This document shows, one piece after another, positions 43,791 through 50,627 of a stretch of DNA of 64,000 bases (positions are counted from its first letter, which is position 1; every line of letters starts with the position of its first letter). A program made the position numbers and the translations under genes. Below the pieces are notes generated by a model that did not search any database, was not told where the DNA came from, and saw only the letters and a list, made by a program, of their open reading frames with translations. The stretch comes from Pseudomonadota bacterium. GTDB taxonomy: Bacteria > Pseudomonadota > Alphaproteobacteria > Rhizobiales > Hyphomicrobiaceae. Location of the stretch: positions 1 to 64,000 of the forward strand of contig JAEZRM010000016.1 of assembly GCA_023412805.1 (NCBI GenBank). The letters run 5' to 3'.

Positions 43791-43988
43791 ATGACGTCGA
43801 CCGTCGAGACGTACACCACGCACGGCGCCGAGGCCCAGTCTCCGGAGCGTATGCCTCGCGTCGTCCGCTTCGGCCTGATCCTGACGCTCGGCGGTCTCAT
43901 GACCGGTGCGATCTATCTCCTGGCGGTGCGCGGAGAGGCGCTGCTCGTCGATCTCGCGGCGCTCGGTGAGCGCCTTTGGTGCTTCTGA
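43791..43988 (+). CDS. Small single-span membrane protein (65 residues)
   Basis: A hydrophilic N terminus (about 25 residues) followed by one membrane segment (FGLILTLGGLMTGAIYLLAV) and a short tail ending in WCF. GAGGAG lies six bases before the ATG. It lies between the MFS gene (11 bp gap) and meaB, whose ATG directly follows its stop, so it is clearly in the operon. No family is recognised. Confidence 0.7.
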   Translation: MTSTVETYTTHGAEAQSPERMPRVVRFGLILTLGGLMTGAIYLLAVRGEALLVDLAALGERLWCF

Positions 43989-45053
43989 ATGGCGCACGGC
44001 GACGGCAGCAGCGAGCCGACCGCAGGATCATCCGCGGAGCTCGGCCGGCAGAGCTTTGACGCCCTTGCGATCGACGCGCTCGCGGATCGCATTCGCGCGC
44101 AAGATCGGGCGGCACTCGCTCGCGCGATCACCCTCGTCGAAAGCACCAAGTCCGACCATCGCGCCCGCGCGCAGGAGCTTCTCCAGGTGTTGCTGCCGGA
44201 TACGGGCAAGGCACACCGCATAGGCATCACCGGCGTACCCGGTGTCGGCAAGTCGACGACGATCGACCAACTCGGCATGAACCTGATCGAGGCGGACCAT
44301 CGCGTCGCCGTGCTGGCGGTCGATCCGACCTCGCGGCGCACGGGCGGTTCCATCCTCGGCGACAAGACGCGCATGAGCCGCCTTGCGGGCAGCGAACATG
44401 CTTTCATCCGTCCGTCCCCGACTTCGGGAACGCTCGGCGGCGTCGCGCGGCGCACGCGCGAGACCATGCTGCTGGTCGAAGCGGCGGGCTACGATGTCGT
44501 GATCGTCGAAACGGTGGGTGTCGGCCAGTCCGAGACAGCGGTCGCCGAAATGGTGGACTTCTTCCTGGTGCTGTTGCTCGCCGGCGGTGGTGATGATCTT
44601 CAGGGCATCAAGAAGGGCATCATCGAGATCGCTGACATGATCGTCATCAACAAGGCCGATGGCGACAACGTCACGCGCGCGACGCGCTCGGCGGCTGAGT
44701 ACCAGGGTGCGCTCAATCTACTGACGCCGGTGACGCCGAGCTGGAGCCCGCCCGTGCTCACCATGTCGGCGCATGAGAACAGGGGCCTCGATGCGCTTTG
44801 GCAAAAGATCGAGGAGCACAAGCGTATCATGACGGCGACGGGCGCGTTCCTCGCGCGCCGCCAGACGCAGGCCGTAGCGTGGATGCACGACATGCTCGCG
44901 GACCGGCTCATGGACGAGGTGCGCAGCCGTCCCTCGATCATGGAGCGCATGGGGCAGCTTGAAGCCGAGGTGCGGCTCGAGCGCCTGACGCCGGCCATGG
45001 CCGTCGAGACCGTGATGATCATGCTGCGCGATGGGCGCTCGAGCGAGAGCTAG
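43989..45053 (+). CDS. meaB: Methylmalonyl-CoA mutase-associated GTPase MeaB
   Basis: G3E-family GTPase of 354 residues that protects and loads adenosylcobalamin into methylmalonyl-CoA or related acyl-CoA mutases. Walker A is GVPGVGKST (residues 82-90), the metal-binding loop is AVDPTSRRTGG, the switch region is ETVGVGQSE, and the base-recognition motif is NKADG. The C-terminal dimerisation arm is present. The ATG at 43989 directly follows the stop of the small membrane gene. No mutase gene lies in the window, so its partner is encoded elsewhere. Confidence 0.93.
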   Translation: MAHGDGSSEPTAGSSAELGRQSFDALAIDALADRIRAQDRAALARAITLVESTKSDHRARAQELLQVLLPDTGKAHRIGITGVPGVGKSTTIDQLGMNLIEADHRVAVLAVDPTSRRTGGSILGDKTRMSRLAGSEHAFIRPSPTSGTLGGVARRTRETMLLVEAAGYDVVIVETVGVGQSETAVAEMVDFFLVLLLAGGGDDLQGIKKGIIEIADMIVINKADGDNVTRATRSAAEYQGALNLLTPVTPSWSPPVLTMSAHENRGLDALWQKIEEHKRIMTATGAFLARRQTQAVAWMHDMLADRLMDEVRSRPSIMERMGQLEAEVRLERLTPAMAVETVMIMLRDGRSSES

Positions 45054-45059
45054 CGTGTG

Positions 45060-45725
45060 ATGGCAAGTGCCAATGGCCGCACCACCGTTTTGCTGACCGG
45101 TTTCGGGCCCTTTCCGAGCGTGCCGGCGAATGCCACGTCGATCCTCGTGCCGCGCCTTGCCGAGGCCGCTCGCACCACCTTTCCCGGCATCATGTTCGAG
45201 ACGCGCACACTGCCGACGGAGTGGGCTGCCGGTATCGAGCACCTCGATGGCTGCTACCGCGAGGTCGCGCCGGCCATCGCGCTGCATTTCGGCGTTTCAT
45301 CACGGGCGCGCGGTTTCGAGATCGAGGCGCGCGGGCGTAATCGCCTCGCGTTCGTTCCGGATGCGGCGGGGGTCTTTCCCAGTGCGCCTGTGCTGCGCGC
45401 CAATGGTCACGAATTCCTCTCGAGTACCGTACCCGTCAGCGCGATCGTCAGCCGCCTCCGCCGGCGCGGCCTGCCGGCCTTCGTCTCGCGAGACGCAGGC
45501 GCATACCTCTGCAATGCGGCGCTGTATACGGCCCTCGACATGGCGCGGCGGACGTCGCGCGATCATCGCATCGGGTTCATTCATGTGCCGTCATCGCTCC
45601 TCGTCGAAGAGCGGCGACCGACGTTCGGTGCCCATCCGCGCTGTCCCTTGACGTGGCCCGAGACGATCGACGGTGGACTGGAGATCATCGGCGCGGTTCT
45701 GGGTCGACCAGTCGCGCGACGCTAA
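45060..45725 (+). CDS. Pyroglutamyl-peptidase I family protein
   Basis: Cysteine peptidase of 221 residues (family C15) that removes N-terminal pyroglutamate. The triad is visible: Glu87 in ARGFE87IEARG, Cys151 in DAGAYLC151NAALY, His175 in GFIH175VPSS. The N-terminal LLTGFGPFPSVPANAT is typical. ATG at 45060, with a GTG three bases before it; it starts six bases after the meaB stop. The link to MeaB and the MFS carrier is not explained by known pathways. Confidence 0.87.
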   Translation: MASANGRTTVLLTGFGPFPSVPANATSILVPRLAEAARTTFPGIMFETRTLPTEWAAGIEHLDGCYREVAPAIALHFGVSSRARGFEIEARGRNRLAFVPDAAGVFPSAPVLRANGHEFLSSTVPVSAIVSRLRRRGLPAFVSRDAGAYLCNAALYTALDMARRTSRDHRIGFIHVPSSLLVEERRPTFGAHPRCPLTWPETIDGGLEIIGAVLGRPVARR

Positions 45726-45731
45726 AGTCAC

Positions 45732-46016
45732 TCAATCCAGCGGTGTCCGGAAGTTCCGGCCGAGATAGCCCATGGCGGCGGCGATCAGGCGCCCCACGCC
45801 GTAGCCGATCACGCACGCGACCAAGTTCGCCAGCAGCAGCTTCATGACGAGATCGACGAAGATCGGGTTGTTGAGCGGTTCCCAAAACCTGAAGTTCCCA
45901 CCGGAGCCGACGCCGAGTTGCAAGACGACGGCTGCGATCACGAGCGGCGGCATGACCCACACGCGCGAACGCAACAGTCCCAGGAAGAATGCGGCGGCGA
46001 GCGTGAAGAGGATCAT
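45732..46016 (-). CDS. Small integral membrane protein of unknown function (94 residues)
   Basis: About three hydrophobic segments (MILFTLAAAFFLGLL, MPPLVIAAVVLQLGVG, FVDLVMKLLLANLVACVIGYGVGRLIA). The order and composition are typical of a real small membrane protein, not a shadow frame. It ends seven bases from the convergent pyroglutamyl-peptidase gene and starts 12 bases after the amidase 2 stop, so it may be cotranscribed with that amidase. No family is recognised. Confidence 0.7.
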   Translation of the reverse strand: MILFTLAAAFFLGLLRSRVWVMPPLVIAAVVLQLGVGSGGNFRFWEPLNNPIFVDLVMKLLLANLVACVIGYGVGRLIAAAMGYLGRNFRTPLD

Positions 46017-46028
46017 CGAGACGCTCTT

Positions 46029-47528
46029 CTATTTCATATCCGTGCGCTTGGGTGGCGCCGTCACGATGGACTTGAGCGCCGGTGTCGGCTTCATCAGCTT
46101 GTCGAGATTGGGCAGCGGCCGCTTCAGCTCATCACTGGCATTGAAGGCCTGCTCCATGGCGTGCGCAGCCGATAGCACGAAGGCATCCGCGCGCGCACCG
46201 CCGACCACCTGCAGTCCGAACGGAAAGCCCGCGTGATCGACACCGCAGGGAATGGAAATCGCGGGATTGGTCGCCAGCGTCACGACGTAGGTGAGCGAGA
46301 GCCAGTGGTAGTAGTTGCGCAGCGGCTTGCCGTTCATCTCGCTCAGATAGAGCTGCGTCCATGGGAACGGCGAGACCGGCACAGTCGGCGCGAGAACGAG
46401 ATCGTACTCTTTGAACAGCTCCTGGAACTTCCGGTAGATGCGCGTCTGCTCGAGATTGGCCCAGGCCACATCGGCGATGCCCATCTTGGCGCCGATCTCG
46501 TAGTTCGCGCGAATGTTGGGCCCGAGTGACGCAGGATCCTTCTCGTAGGCATCGCGGTAGCGCCCGACGAAGGCGATCGCGCGGACGACATCGAAGCACT
46601 CGTCGATCTTGCCGAGATCGGGCTCGATGCGATCGCAACGCAGGAAGAGATGGCGCATCGATTTGATACGATCGCGGAAAACTTTGCGGATCGGCTTGTC
46701 GACGGGGCTCGTGCCGAAGTCCTCGGTCCATGCAACCTTGAGCCGACCGAGATCGACCGGTTTCGGCGTTGCAAGCGCGCCGAGATCCACGTCGTAGCTC
46801 AGCGGATCAATCGCGTTCTGGCCTGCCTGCGCAGCCATGAGCTGGCAGGTGTCGGCGACAGTGCGGCCCATGGGCCCGAGCACCGAGATGGCCGACCATC
46901 CCATGGGGCGCATGGTGTGCGGCACGAGGCCCGGCGAAGGCCTGAAGCCAACGACGCCGTTGACCGCGCCCGGAATGCGCAGCGACCCGCCCGTGTCCGA
47001 GCCCGTGCAAACCGGGAGCATGTCGGTCGCGAGCGCGACTGCAGAACCGCCGGACGAGCCACCTGCGTTCATCTTCGGATCGAACGGATTGCCCGTCGCG
47101 CCCCACACGGGATTGCGGCTGTTCGCACCGGCGCCGAACTCCGGCACGTTCGTTTTCGCGACGACGATGCCGCCGGCGGCGCGAATGCGCGCGACCATGA
47201 CGGTGTCGTTCTCGGGCACATTGTCCTTATAGAGCGGTGAGCCGTACGTGGTCAGCAGGCCGCCCGTATTCTCCAGATCCTTCACCCCGACCGGCAGGCC
47301 GTGCAGTGCGCCGAGCGTCTCGCCATCGCGCACAGCTTTCTCTGCAGCCTTGGCTTCCTTGCGCGCGCGGGCGTAGCAGGTCGCCGTTACCGCATTTACC
47401 GCCGGATTGATCTCCGCGACGCGGTCGATGCACGCCTCGAGCAGCTCGACGGGCGAGATTTCCTTGGAGCCGATGCGGCGGCGCATTTCGACGGAGGAGA
47501 GCGAGAGCAGGTCTGAGTGCTTGGGCAT
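46029..47528 (-). CDS. Amidase-signature family enzyme (amidase 2)
   Basis: Amide hydrolase of 499 residues with the Ser-cisSer-Lys triad: Lys83 in VGVKDLENT, the NAGGSSGGSA loop (Ser158/159), and the nucleophile Ser182 in TGSDTGGSLRIPG. It resembles amidase 3 (58916) more than amidase 1: both have EFGAGAN, SSGGSA and a DVAWANxEQTxIY segment. ATG at 47528 is used; an ATG at 47561 is also in frame but lies only nine bases from the adhC terminator T-run. Substrate unknown. Confidence 0.9.
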   Translation of the reverse strand: MPKHSDLLSLSSVEMRRRIGSKEISPVELLEACIDRVAEINPAVNAVTATCYARARKEAKAAEKAVRDGETLGALHGLPVGVKDLENTGGLLTTYGSPLYKDNVPENDTVMVARIRAAGGIVVAKTNVPEFGAGANSRNPVWGATGNPFDPKMNAGGSSGGSAVALATDMLPVCTGSDTGGSLRIPGAVNGVVGFRPSPGLVPHTMRPMGWSAISVLGPMGRTVADTCQLMAAQAGQNAIDPLSYDVDLGALATPKPVDLGRLKVAWTEDFGTSPVDKPIRKVFRDRIKSMRHLFLRCDRIEPDLGKIDECFDVVRAIAFVGRYRDAYEKDPASLGPNIRANYEIGAKMGIADVAWANLEQTRIYRKFQELFKEYDLVLAPTVPVSPFPWTQLYLSEMNGKPLRNYYHWLSLTYVVTLATNPAISIPCGVDHAGFPFGLQVVGGARADAFVLSAAHAMEQAFNASDELKRPLPNLDKLMKPTPALKSIVTAPPKRTDMK

Positions 47529-47570
47529 CGAGAAATCCCGCTTGCGTGAAGGGCTGACCATGGGCTCGAG

Positions 47571-47602
47571 AAAAAACCCCTCCTCAGTTGTCTGAGAAGG
47601 GG
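47571..47602 (-). terminator. Rho-independent terminator after class III alcohol dehydrogenase
   Basis: On the minus strand CCCCT-x-CTCAG, four-base loop, CTGAG-x-AGGGG, followed by TTTTTT. The stem starts 12 bases after the dehydrogenase stop. It separates this gene from amidase 2. Confidence 0.9.
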
Positions 47603-47614
47603 CCGATTGTCAGA

Positions 47615-48742
47615 TCAGAACACCACCACGCTGCGGATGCTCTCGCCGGCGTGCATGAGATCGAAGCCCTTGTTGATGTCGGCGAGTGGCATCGTGTGGG
47701 TGATCATCGGGTCGATGGAGATCTTGCCCTCCATGTACCAGTCGACGATGCGCGGCACATCCGTGCGCCCTCGTGCGCCGCCGAAGGCCGTGCCTTTCCA
47801 GGTGCGTCCCGTGACGAGCTGGAAGGGGCGCGTCTTGATCTCCTGGCCAGCGCCCGCGACGCCGATAATGATCGACTGACCCCAGCCGCGATGCGAGCAT
47901 TCGAGCGCGGCTCGCATGACCTCGACATTGCCCGTGCAGTCGAAGGTGTAGTCGGCGCCACCGATCTGGTCCGCCCCGCGCTTCGTCATGTTGACGATAT
48001 GTGCGACGAGATCACCGCCCACTTCCTTCGGGTTCACGAAGTGGGTCATGCCGAAGCGCTCGCCCCAAGCCTTCTTGTCGTTGTTGAGGTCGACGCCGAT
48101 GATCATGTCGGCGCCCGCGAGCTTGAGGCCCTGGATGACATTGAGACCGATACCGCCGAGGCCGAACACTACGGCGGTCGAGCCGATCTCGACCTGCGCT
48201 GTGTTGATGACGGCGCCGACACCTGTCGTGACGCCACAGCCGATGTAGCAGATCTTGTCGAACGGCGCGTCCTTGCGCACTTTCGCGACGGCGATCTCCG
48301 GCAGCACGGTGAAGTTCGAGAAGGTCGAGCAGCCCATGTAGTGATGGATGGGCTTGCCATCGAGCGAGAAGCGGCTCGTGCCGTCCGGCATGAGGCCCTG
48401 GCCCTGCGTCGCGCGGATGGCCGTGCAGAGGTTCGTCTTGCGCGAGAGGCACGAGGGGCAGGTGCGGCATTCGGGCGTGTAGAGCGGGATGACGTGATCG
48501 CCTTTTGCGACGCTGGTGACGCCGGGACCGACGTCCACGACCACGCCTGCGCCTTCGTGGCCCAGGATCGCAGGAAAGAGCCCCTCCGGATCGGCACCCG
48601 AGAGCGTGAACTCGTCGGTGTGGCAGATGCCCGTTGCCTTAACCTCGACCAGCACCTCGCCGGCCCTCGGACCTTCGAGGTCGACCTCGACGATCTCGAG
48701 GGGTTTGCCCTTCTCGAAGGCGACGGCGGCGGGGGTCTTCAT
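47615..48742 (-). CDS. adhC: S-(hydroxymethyl)glutathione dehydrogenase / class III alcohol dehydrogenase
   Basis: Zinc- and NAD-dependent enzyme that oxidises the formaldehyde-glutathione adduct and also reduces S-nitrosoglutathione; cytosolic. 375 residues. Catalytic zinc ligands are C in ATGICHTDE, H in ILGHEGAG and C in YIGCGVTTG; the structural zinc cluster is CRTCPSCLSRKTNLC; the Rossmann loop is VFGLGGIGL. The ATG at 48742 has GGAAGGAC about eight bases upstream. An intrinsic terminator follows. Confidence 0.95.
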   Translation of the reverse strand: MKTPAAVAFEKGKPLEIVEVDLEGPRAGEVLVEVKATGICHTDEFTLSGADPEGLFPAILGHEGAGVVVDVGPGVTSVAKGDHVIPLYTPECRTCPSCLSRKTNLCTAIRATQGQGLMPDGTSRFSLDGKPIHHYMGCSTFSNFTVLPEIAVAKVRKDAPFDKICYIGCGVTTGVGAVINTAQVEIGSTAVVFGLGGIGLNVIQGLKLAGADMIIGVDLNNDKKAWGERFGMTHFVNPKEVGGDLVAHIVNMTKRGADQIGGADYTFDCTGNVEVMRAALECSHRGWGQSIIIGVAGAGQEIKTRPFQLVTGRTWKGTAFGGARGRTDVPRIVDWYMEGKISIDPMITHTMPLADINKGFDLMHAGESIRSVVVF

Positions 48743-48981
48743 AGCAGAATGTCCTTCCACAAAGTGTCGCGGCATAGCTGTACGGGGCAGCGGCGCGCTT
48801 CCATGCTCGCGACCACATGGCGCGACCGGTTCGACGCAAGTATTACAGTCTTCGCCGGCAATCGAAAGGCCTTGGCGTTGATGGGGTGCGGCTCCATGTC
48901 GGCCCGAGGTTGGTGTGGGGTGGTCGCACTTCGGCCGGATTCGCCGCTCAGAGCAGCGGCACATGAACGAGGGACCTAGGC

Positions 48982-49512
48982 GTGACGGAATGGGTTGATT
49001 GGAGCCGCAGGCTCGCCGCTGCAGTACTCGTGCTGATGGCGGGAACGACAGTTGCGGGGGCACAGATCGGGCCGGGACAGGAGGGCACTGTCAAGGCGCA
49101 GCACGGTGATTGGCAGATCGTCTGCCGTCCGCCGCCTCCGGGCGCCAAGAACGAGACCTGCGCGCTCGTCCAGAGCGTCGCAGCCGAGGACCGCAACAAC
49201 GTCGGCCTAACGGTCTACTTCCAGCGCTTCTCGAATGGTCAGCAGGTGCTGCGTGTGTTCTCGCCGCTCGGCGTGCTGTTGCCACCGGGGTTGGGCCTTC
49301 GGGTCGATGACAAGGATGTCGGCAGCGCGCCGTTCCTGCGTTGTCACAACTTCGCGTGTTACGCGCAGGTGGTCGCCGATTCGGCGCTGATCGAGCGTCT
49401 GTCGAACGGCAAGTCGGCGGTTTTCATCATCTACCAGACCGAGGAGGCCGGCATCGGTATCCCGGTGTCCCTCAAGGGCTTCGCCGAGGGCCTGAAGGGG
49501 CTCGGCCAATAG
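48982..49512 (+). CDS. Invasion-associated locus B (IalB) family protein
   Basis: Secreted periplasmic protein of 176 residues with a signal peptide (RLAAAVLVLMAGTTVAGAQ). The family pattern DWQIVCRPPPPGA...ETCALVQSV and the conserved RCHNFACYAQVV cysteine pair are clear. GTG start at 48982 with GAGGGA about seven bases upstream. IalB relatives are widespread in alphaproteobacteria; their molecular role is not established. Confidence 0.9.
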   Translation: MTEWVDWSRRLAAAVLVLMAGTTVAGAQIGPGQEGTVKAQHGDWQIVCRPPPPGAKNETCALVQSVAAEDRNNVGLTVYFQRFSNGQQVLRVFSPLGVLLPPGLGLRVDDKDVGSAPFLRCHNFACYAQVVADSALIERLSNGKSAVFIIYQTEEAGIGIPVSLKGFAEGLKGLGQ

Positions 49513-49542
49513 CGGGTGCGCGGAATGATGCCGCCGCTACTT

Positions 49543-49572
49543 CCCCTTCTCCCCGTGCTTACAGGGAGAGAG
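49543..49572. repeat. REP-like palindromic element, copy 2
   Basis: CCCCTTCTCCCCGTG, spacer, CAGGGAGAGAG; related to 28245-28275 in the opposite orientation. It lies between the convergent IalB and leuD genes and could also serve as a terminator hairpin. Confidence 0.6.
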
Positions 49573-49576
49573 AAAT

Positions 49577-50188
49577 TTAAGCAGCCAGCCAGGGCTTCTC
49601 GCTGTTGAGGCGGCTCTCGTAGTCGCTGATCTGCTTCTCGTGCTCCAGCGTCAGGCCGATGTCGTCGAGGCCGTTCAGCAGGCAATGCTTGCGGAAGGGG
49701 TCGATGTCGAACGTGATCACGCCGCCGTCGGGGCGGCGAATTTCCTGCTTCTCGAGATCGACCGTGAGGGTGGCATTCGCCCCGTTCTCGGCGTCCAGCA
49801 TCAGCTTGTCGACCTCTTCCTGCGGCAGCTTGATGGGCAGGATGCCGTTCTTGAAGCAGTTGTTGAAGAAGATATCGGCGAACGACGAGGCGATGACGCA
49901 GCGCACGCCGAAGTCCAGGAGCGCCCAGGGTGCGTGCTCGCGGCTCGAGCCGCAGCCGAAGTTCTCGCCGGTGACGAGGATCTGCGCCTTACGGTAGGCC
50001 GGCTTGTTCAGGACGAAGTCGGGATTTTCCTTGCCGCTTTCGTCATAGCGCACCTCGGCGAAAGCCGCCTTGCCGAGCCCGGTCCGCTTGATGGTCTTCA
50101 GGTAGTTCTTCGGGATGATGCGGTCGGTGTCGATGTTGATCTCCGGCATCGGAGCGGCAACACCCGTCAACTGCGTGAACTTGTCCAT
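49577..50188 (-). CDS. leuD: 3-isopropylmalate dehydratase small subunit
   Basis: Swivel-domain subunit that with LeuC isomerises 2- to 3-isopropylmalate in leucine synthesis. 203 residues, usual length. The family motif GENFGCGSSREHAPWAL and the N-terminal IDTDRIIPKNYLK are clear. LeuC is not adjacent. The ribosome site before ATG 50188 is weak. Confidence 0.95.
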   Translation of the reverse strand: MDKFTQLTGVAAPMPEINIDTDRIIPKNYLKTIKRTGLGKAAFAEVRYDESGKENPDFVLNKPAYRKAQILVTGENFGCGSSREHAPWALLDFGVRCVIASSFADIFFNNCFKNGILPIKLPQEEVDKLMLDAENGANATLTVDLEKQEIRRPDGGVITFDIDPFRKHCLLNGLDDIGLTLEHEKQISDYESRLNSEKPWLAA

Positions 50189-50387
50189 GGAAGGCCTGCT
50201 GTTCCCGAAAATGCGGCTTGTTTGAGCGGGATTGTCGATAGCGTGCTTTGTGGGGCCCCGTCAACGCGGGCGGGCCCTGGCGCGCCGCGTCGCCATTGCA
50301 CACCGGCAGATGCCCATAGTGCTCCAAATGACTGAAATTCCGTCTTGTTCCGCCTTTGCGGGCATCGGAGACTGGGAACAGGTCGGC

Positions 50388-50416
50388 TTGGAAAGCGCGC
50401 TTGCCTTGTCTATAGT
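50388..50416 (+). promoter_or_regulatory. Probable sigma-70 promoter of the OmpA/BON operon
   Basis: TTGGAA (50388-50393), 17 bases, TATAGT (50411-50416). The predicted transcript start near 50423 gives a leader of about 200 bases. The 435-bp gap between leuD and the OmpA gene otherwise holds only the small leader frame listed separately. Confidence 0.6.
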
Positions 50417-50567
50417 GCCGGGCAAAACGGGGTTTCCTACGGGGGCCGTTCTCGCTCGCGAGGCCAACGTCCGCGCGGCACTTCGGAGCGCGGCGTCGAG
50501 CCGGGCGAACGATGCAACGCGCACGGTTGGGTCTGTGTAGAGTGTGGCCGGCAAAGGGGAGCCGTCG

Positions 50568-50627
50568 ATGTCGAAGGACGGGAGGGCCTGTCCGAAGATG
50601 TCGAGGCTCGGAGTGGGGACGGCATGA
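50568..50627 (+). CDS. Candidate 19-codon leader peptide overlapping the OmpA gene start
   Basis: ATG at 50568 preceded by AAAGGGGAG with six-base spacing, a better ribosome site than that of the downstream gene. It encodes MSKDGRACPKMSRLGVGTA, and its TGA overlaps the OmpA gene ATG as ATGA. It may couple or attenuate translation of the envelope gene. It is a short frame in GC-rich DNA, so chance is possible. Confidence 0.4.
   Translation: MSKDGRACPKMSRLGVGTA

Noticed and set aside
50232..50540. 102-codon plus-strand frame upstream of the OmpA gene
   Set aside because: It spans the predicted promoter, has no ribosome site or recognisable domain, and its composition looks like a chance GC-rich frame.
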